Below, piece by piece: positions 1-5,227 of a stretch of DNA of 5,227 nucleotides. The notes beneath the pieces are model-generated. The model made no database searches. It was given only the letters and a program-made list of their open reading frames with translations, and had not been told where the DNA came from. Source of the stretch: Alphaproteobacteria bacterium (GTDB lineage: Bacteria; Pseudomonadota; Alphaproteobacteria; Rhodobacterales; Rhodobacteraceae). Position 1 is the stretch's first letter. Every line of letters begins with the position of its first letter. The DNA is taken from positions 1 through 5,227 of the forward strand of contig RFIR01000145.1 of NCBI GenBank assembly GCA_003695135.1, written 5' to 3'. The position numbers were made by a program, and so were the translations under genes.

Positions 1-24
1 GCGCATCGGCTTCTCCGGCCCGCG

Positions 25-28
<4 letters not shown>
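1..28 (-). CDS. Start of a downstream gene, probably glycogen branching enzyme (partial)
   Basis: An ATG at 28-26 overlaps the glgP stop codon in the classic ATGA arrangement, and a GGAG Shine-Dalgarno lies at 39-36 with a 7-base spacer. Nine codons are visible (MTRAGEADA) before the window ends. They are too few to identify the protein by sequence. In many bacteria, including Rhodobacter relatives, glgP is followed by glgB, the 1,4-alpha-glucan branching enzyme, and then by glgC, glgA and glgX. That makes a branching enzyme the best guess, but it is an inference from gene order only. The existence of a coding start here is well supported; the product is not. Confidence 0.55.
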
Positions 29-2478
<2,450 letters not shown>

Positions 2479-2484
2479 GACTAT

Positions 2485-2490
2485 CCGCCT
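2485..2490 (-). promoter_or_regulatory. Ribosome binding site deciding the glgP start
   Basis: Read on the minus strand, AGGCGG ends 6 bases before the ATG at 2478. It overlaps the TAG stop of the preceding kinase (2491-2489), so ribosomes finishing the kinase stop on top of this site. That geometry suits translational coupling and argues against the ATG at 2523. Confidence 0.7.
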
Positions 2491-3463
2491 AGCTGCCGTC
2501 CGCATCGCCGAACGCGGCATCATGCAACGCGCCGGTCAGTTCGTCGAGCCATGGCGGGTTTGCCCCGGCCCGCGAGACGGTGACCGCCGCCACGGCCGCC
2601 CCGAATTCCAGCGCCCTGCGCACGGTCTCGGGCTGCAGCGCCGCCAGCGCCGGCTTGCTCAGCACACGCTGCCGCGACAGGCTGGCCAGCACCCCGGCAT
2701 TGAAGGTATCGCCCGCCCCCACCGTATCGACCACCTCGACCGGACGCGCCGGCACCGAGACCTCGGCCCCGTCCCTCAGACAGGCGGTCGCCCCCTGCCC
2801 GCCGCGGGTGACGATCACCAGCGCCGCGTCCGCCGCGCCAACCCTGCGCAGCTTCTCGGCGATGGGGGCGGTTCCCGGCACCAGCCAGTCGAGATCCTCG
2901 TCGGAGATCTTCACGATGTCGGCGGCCGCGATCATGCCGCCCAGCCGCGCGCGATAGCGGGCCGCGTCGCGGATGAAGCCCGGCCGGATGTTGGGATCGA
3001 TCATCGTCGCGCGCCGCCCAGCTTCGGCCAGCATCAGCGCGGCATAGGCATCGGCGCCGGGCTCGCTGGCAAGGCTGATGCCGCCGAAGAACATCGCGCT
3101 GACCTCGTCGGGAATCGGCGGGATCTCGTCGATGCTCAGCATCCGCCCGGCCGAGTTCTCGTCGAAGAAGGAATAGCTGGCATGGCCGTTGGTGAGATGG
3201 ACGAAGGCGAGCGTCGAGGGCCGGTCGGCACGGATGAGGCAGGAGGTATCGACCCGGCTGCGTTCCAGGGTCTGGCAGAGCTGCTGGCCGAAGAAATCGG
3301 TCGAGATCCCCGACAAGAGCCCCGCCTGCATGCCGAGGCGTCCCAGCGCGATGGCGGTGTTGAACACCGCGCCGCCGGCATGAGGGACGAATCCGGTCTC
3401 GCCGGACCCCTCTACCGGTGCCGGGATCATGTCGATCAGCGCCTCGCCGCAGCACAGGATCAT
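2489..3463 (-). CDS. PfkB-family carbohydrate kinase, probable fructokinase
   Basis: A 324-residue ribokinase-fold (PfkB) sugar kinase, the usual length for the family. Visible landmarks are the N-terminal substrate strand GEALIDMIP with Asp11, signature 1 around GGAVFNTAIALGRLG (30-44), DPNIRPGF (156-163), the KISDEDL segment (185-191), VTRGGQGA (218-225), and signature 2 DTVGAGDTFNAG (246-257) with anion-hole GAG and catalytic base Asp252. DPNIRP and this overall layout are typical of bacterial fructokinases. The position one base after mannitol dehydrogenase, whose product is fructose, makes ATP-dependent phosphorylation of fructose to fructose 6-phosphate the likely reaction. The pair corresponds to mtlD-mtlZ of the Pseudomonas fluorescens mannitol operon. 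A start at 3463 is supported by AGGCGG 6 bases upstream. Specificity for fructose is inferred from context; another ketose or 2-keto-3-deoxygluconate cannot be excluded. Confidence 0.93.
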   Translation of the reverse strand: MILCCGEALIDMIPAPVEGSGETGFVPHAGGAVFNTAIALGRLGMQAGLLSGISTDFFGQQLCQTLERSRVDTSCLIRADRPSTLAFVHLTNGHASYSFFDENSAGRMLSIDEIPPIPDEVSAMFFGGISLASEPGADAYAALMLAEAGRRATMIDPNIRPGFIRDAARYRARLGGMIAAADIVKISDEDLDWLVPGTAPIAEKLRRVGAADAALVIVTRGGQGATACLRDGAEVSVPARPVEVVDTVGAGDTFNAGVLASLSRQRVLSKPALAALQPETVRRALEFGAAVAAVTVSRAGANPPWLDELTGALHDAAFGDADGS

Positions 3464-3464
3464 G

Positions 3465-4943
3465 TCAGGCCGCCTTTCGCTCCAGATAGTCCAGCAGCAC
3501 CTCGCGCGGGGTCACCTGCCCCAGCTTGGTCAGCTGGTGGGCGAAGGCCTCGGCAAAGCGCCGGTTCTCCGACAGCTTCCCGAACACCTCGCCCAGCGCC
3601 AGGAACCGGCCGGGATCGTCCTGTGCTGCCACCGCCGCCCGGTGCAGCATCGCCGCGCGCGGGTCGTCGAGCCGGCCGCCCTCGGCCATCGGCGCGTTCA
3701 GCGCGCAGTAGCGGCACCAGAACGCCACCTCGAGCGCCAGACCCTCCAGCTTCCCGCCCTGCGCCGCCGCTGCGGCAATGGTGGGCAGGACGAATTTCGG
3801 CTGCCGGTTCGAGCCATCCTGGCACAGCCGGTCGATCCGGTCCGAGATCTCGGAATTGGAGAACCGCTCCACGCATTTGGCCAGATAGGCGCGGAAGTCC
3901 ACCCCCTCGATGCGCGGCAGCACCGGGATGACCTCGCGCAGCATCAGCGACATCAGCCAGTCGCGGATGCAGGGATCGGCCATCGCGTCATGCACCAGCT
4001 CGTGCCCGATCAGCGCCGACGGGTAGGCGATGGCGGCATGGCCGGCATTGAGGATCCTGAGCTTCATCGTCTCGTAGGGCGTGACGTCGTCGACCAGCTC
4101 GACGCCGACCAGCTCCAGCTCCGGCCGGCCTGTGGGGAAGTTGTCCTCGATCACCCATTGCCGGAACGGCTCGCAGGCGACCGGCAGGCGATCCTCGATG
4201 CCGAACCGCGTCGCCGCCAGCATCCGTTCGCGGTCGGTGGTGGCCGGGGTGATGCAGTCGACCATGGCGTTGGGAAAGGTGACACTGGCCTCCACCCAGT
4301 CGGCCAGTTCCTGCGACATCAGCCGCGCCAGCCCCACCACCGTGCGCCGGGTGATGGCGCCGTTTTCCGGCAGGTTGTCGCAGGACAGCACGGTGAAGGG
4401 CGCGACGGTGCGCTCGCGCCGCAGCCGCAGCCCGCCGAGGATCGCCCCGAACACCGTCTTCGGCACGCCGCCATCGGCGGCATCGTGGCGGATGTCGGGA
4501 TGGCCGGCATCGAAGCCGCCCGTGGTCTCGTCGATGAAATAGCCGCCCTCGGTGACGGTCAGGGTGACGATGCGGATGCGCGGATCGGCCAGCGCCTCGA
4601 TGAGCTTCGCGGTGTCGACCTCGACGAAGTCGATCATGGCGCCGGTCACCCTTGCCTCGATCCCGTCGGGGCTCAGATCCATCACCGTCGTCAGCCAGTC
4701 CTGCGCCTTCAGCGCCTCGCGGCGCGCGGCATCGGCCGGCATGATCCCGGCGCCGATGATCGCCCAGTCGAGGCTCCTGCCCTTGTTGAACAGCCGGTCG
4801 AGATAGACCGCCTGATGCGCGCGGTGGAAATTGCCCACCCCGATATGAAGGATGCCGGGCGAGAGATCGGCCCGGTCATAGCGCGGGCGCGCGACGCTGT
4901 CGGGCAGGTCTTGAAGCGTGGAAAGGGACAGCTTGCACGTCAT
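3465..4943 (-). CDS. mtlK: Mannitol 2-dehydrogenase (polyol-specific long-chain dehydrogenase)
   Basis: A 492-residue NAD-dependent oxidoreductase that oxidises D-mannitol to D-fructose in the cytoplasm; related enzymes also accept arabitol or sorbitol. The N-terminal Rossmann region carries HIGVGNFHRAHQAVYLD (33-49), and LTVTEGGYF follows at 128-136. Catalytic residues match the P. fluorescens enzyme with an offset of one: Asn190 (SCDNLPENG), Asp229, Glu291, Lys294, Asn299 and His302 (KLRILNAGH). DGSNRQPKF lies in the C-terminal domain. The length agrees with about 480-493 residues in characterised relatives. The start at 4943 is the only ATG available, since an in-frame TGA stands at 4952-4950; its GGA-only Shine-Dalgarno (4955-4953) is weak. 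An oddity is Cys230 where the mannitol dehydrogenase signature usually has Arg after Val-Asp. The gene ends one base before the kinase start. Naming differs between systems: mtlK in Rhodobacter is mtlD in Pseudomonas. The broad activity is secure; the best polyol substrate is not. Confidence 0.95.
   Translation of the reverse strand: MTCKLSLSTLQDLPDSVARPRYDRADLSPGILHIGVGNFHRAHQAVYLDRLFNKGRSLDWAIIGAGIMPADAARREALKAQDWLTTVMDLSPDGIEARVTGAMIDFVEVDTAKLIEALADPRIRIVTLTVTEGGYFIDETTGGFDAGHPDIRHDAADGGVPKTVFGAILGGLRLRRERTVAPFTVLSCDNLPENGAITRRTVVGLARLMSQELADWVEASVTFPNAMVDCITPATTDRERMLAATRFGIEDRLPVACEPFRQWVIEDNFPTGRPELELVGVELVDDVTPYETMKLRILNAGHAAIAYPSALIGHELVHDAMADPCIRDWLMSLMLREVIPVLPRIEGVDFRAYLAKCVERFSNSEISDRIDRLCQDGSNRQPKFVLPTIAAAAAQGGKLEGLALEVAFWCRYCALNAPMAEGGRLDDPRAAMLHRAAVAAQDDPGRFLALGEVFGKLSENRRFAEAFAHQLTKLGQVTPREVLLDYLERKAA
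3470..3475 (-). promoter_or_regulatory. Ribosome binding site of the sugar kinase
   Basis: AGGCGG on the minus strand, 6 bases before the ATG at 3463, sits inside the last codons of the mannitol dehydrogenase gene. Motif and spacing are identical to those before glgP. An AAAGG core slightly further upstream (3477-3473) could also pair with 16S rRNA. Confidence 0.6.
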
Positions 4944-4951
4944 GTCGAGTC

Positions 4952-4971
4952 ATCCGGTTCGCGCGTCGGAT
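4952..4971 (-). repeat. Short dyad next to the mtlK start
   Basis: ATCCG at 4952-4956 and CGGAT at 4967-4971 form a perfect 5-base inverted repeat around a 10-base loop. The dyad covers the weak GGA ribosome binding element of mtlK, so in RNA it could partly hide it, or in DNA it could serve as a half of an operator. It is short enough to be chance. Confidence 0.25.
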
Positions 4972-4985
4972 CGGAGACGGCCGGC

Positions 4986-5004
4986 CCCGGCCGTTCCGGC
5001 CGGG
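4986..5004 (-). repeat. Perfect all-GC hairpin between transporter and mtlK
   Basis: CCCGGCC at 4986-4992 and GGCCGGG at 4998-5004 pair perfectly over 7 G-C pairs with a 5-base loop. On the transcribed strand the stem is not followed by a run of T, so it does not look like a canonical Rho-independent terminator. Together with the second inverted repeat in the same gap it may act as an mRNA processing or stability element that sets transporter and enzyme transcript levels apart. Function is inferred; the repeat itself is seen directly. Confidence 0.5.
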
Positions 5005-5022
5005 TCGGGCGGCACGCGCCTT

Positions 5023-5044
5023 GCCGCCGCGGCCCCGGGGCGGC
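5023..5044 (-). repeat. GC-rich inverted repeat just after the transporter stop
   Basis: GCCGCC at 5023-5028 and GGCGGC at 5039-5044 are perfect 6-base arms around a 10-base loop that holds part of a self-complementary CCCCGGGG (5033-5040). It begins about 8 bases after the transporter stop codon in transcript direction, where a 3'-end-protecting hairpin would sit. No T tract follows. Such repeats arise readily in GC-rich spacers, so the assignment as a functional element is tentative. Confidence 0.35.
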
Positions 5045-5052
5045 AGGCCCCA

Positions 5053-5227
5053 TCAGGCGAGACGAAGCCCGTTCTGGTCGAACCGGTGCAGGTGCTGTTC
5101 GTCCGGCGTCAGCCAGATCGTGTCGCCGTGGTGAAAATCGACATCGCCGCCGGCGCGCACGGTCAGCGGTTCGGCCTGCCCGTCGACATGAACATGGATG
5201 AAGGTGTCCGAGCCCAGATGCTCCGAC
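5053..5227 (-). CDS. ABC sugar/polyol transporter ATPase, MalK/UgpC/SmoK type (C-terminal part)
   Basis: Only the last 57 residues before the TGA at 5055-5053 are inside the window; the ATPase motifs lie beyond the right edge. The visible part is the C-terminal TOBE/OB-like domain of MalK-family ATPases of the CUT1 class. It begins SEHLGSDTFIHVHVDG, continues with LTVRAGGDVDFHHGD and ends with the typical LTPDEQHLHRFDQNGLRLA-type tail, very close to the end of UgpC, MalK and SmoK proteins. In a full transporter a homodimer of this protein hydrolyses ATP at the cytoplasmic face of two permeases fed by a periplasmic binding protein. The mannitol dehydrogenase and kinase that follow suggest that the cargo is mannitol, sorbitol or another polyol, matching SmoK of Rhodobacter sphaeroides; that specificity is inference. 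Confidence 0.88.
   Translation of the reverse strand, partial: SEHLGSDTFIHVHVDGQAEPLTVRAGGDVDFHHGDTIWLTPDEQHLHRFDQNGLRLA

Larger units (their letters stand above)
4940..5053 (-). other. Doubtful 37-codon frame spanning the transporter-dehydrogenase gap
   Basis: An ATG at 5053-5051 overlaps the transporter stop as TGATG. The frame then runs without interruption to a TGA at 4942-4940 that overlaps the dehydrogenase start as ATGA. The encoded 37 residues are Pro/Arg/Gly-rich (9 Pro, 6 Arg), resemble no family I know, and lack a signal or membrane segment. No good Shine-Dalgarno precedes it. Stop codons are rare in such GC-rich DNA, so an open frame of this length is unsurprising; only the exact overlap at both ends is notable. 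If translated, its likeliest role would be to carry ribosomes across the gap. Confidence 0.15.

Noticed and set aside
4986..5004. Rho-independent terminator between transporter and mtlK
   Set aside because: The stem is strong, but the transcribed strand continues with GC-rich sequence and has no T run, so it is listed only as an inverted repeat.
4944..5052. Promoter for mtlK in the gap
   Set aside because: No convincing -35/-10 pair is visible in this very GC-rich stretch. A promoter cannot be excluded, because alphaproteobacterial promoters are often weakly conserved.
3429..5201. A plus-strand open frame of 590 codons opposite mtlK and the transporter end
   Set aside because: It covers the catalytic motifs of mtlK in antisense and crosses gene boundaries and the gap. 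Its composition is that of a GC-rich shadow frame with no domain.

Overview
The window comes from a GC-rich genome, roughly two-thirds G+C by eye. Its gene content is that of an alphaproteobacterium, most likely a member of the Rhodobacterales (Rhodobacter/Paracoccus-like). The assignment rests on an MtlK-type mannitol 2-dehydrogenase next to a MalK/SmoK-type sugar-alcohol importer ATPase, and on a glgP gene followed by a second gene that overlaps it.

Every supported gene lies on the minus strand, so the transcription unit runs from the right edge to the left edge. In order of transcription it holds: (1) 5227-5053, the C-terminal 57 residues of a MalK/UgpC/SmoK-family ABC transporter ATPase. 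(2) 5052-4944, a very GC-rich 109-base gap with strong inverted repeats; a 37-codon open frame of doubtful reality spans it. (3) 4943-3465, mannitol 2-dehydrogenase. (4) 3463-2489, a PfkB-family kinase, probably fructokinase. (5) 2478-25, glycogen phosphorylase. (6) 28-1, the first nine codons of another gene, by context probably the branching enzyme glgB.

The metabolic reading is direct. A binding-protein-dependent importer brings in a polyol such as mannitol. The dehydrogenase oxidises it to fructose, the kinase makes fructose 6-phosphate, and this enters central metabolism or is converted through glucose phosphates to glycogen. GlgP and the gene after it handle the glycogen side. The four genes from the dehydrogenase to the left edge are almost seamless (1-base gap, 10-base gap, 4-base overlap), which indicates co-transcription and probable translational coupling. 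The only real break is between the transporter and the dehydrogenase.

No RNA gene, mobile element, CRISPR array or convincing promoter is visible. The genes belong to known families and no clearly new system is present. The points most worth a second look are the joining of a polyol catabolic unit to glycogen genes, the structured transporter-dehydrogenase gap with its end-overlapping small frame, and a Cys in place of the usual Arg in the mannitol dehydrogenase signature.
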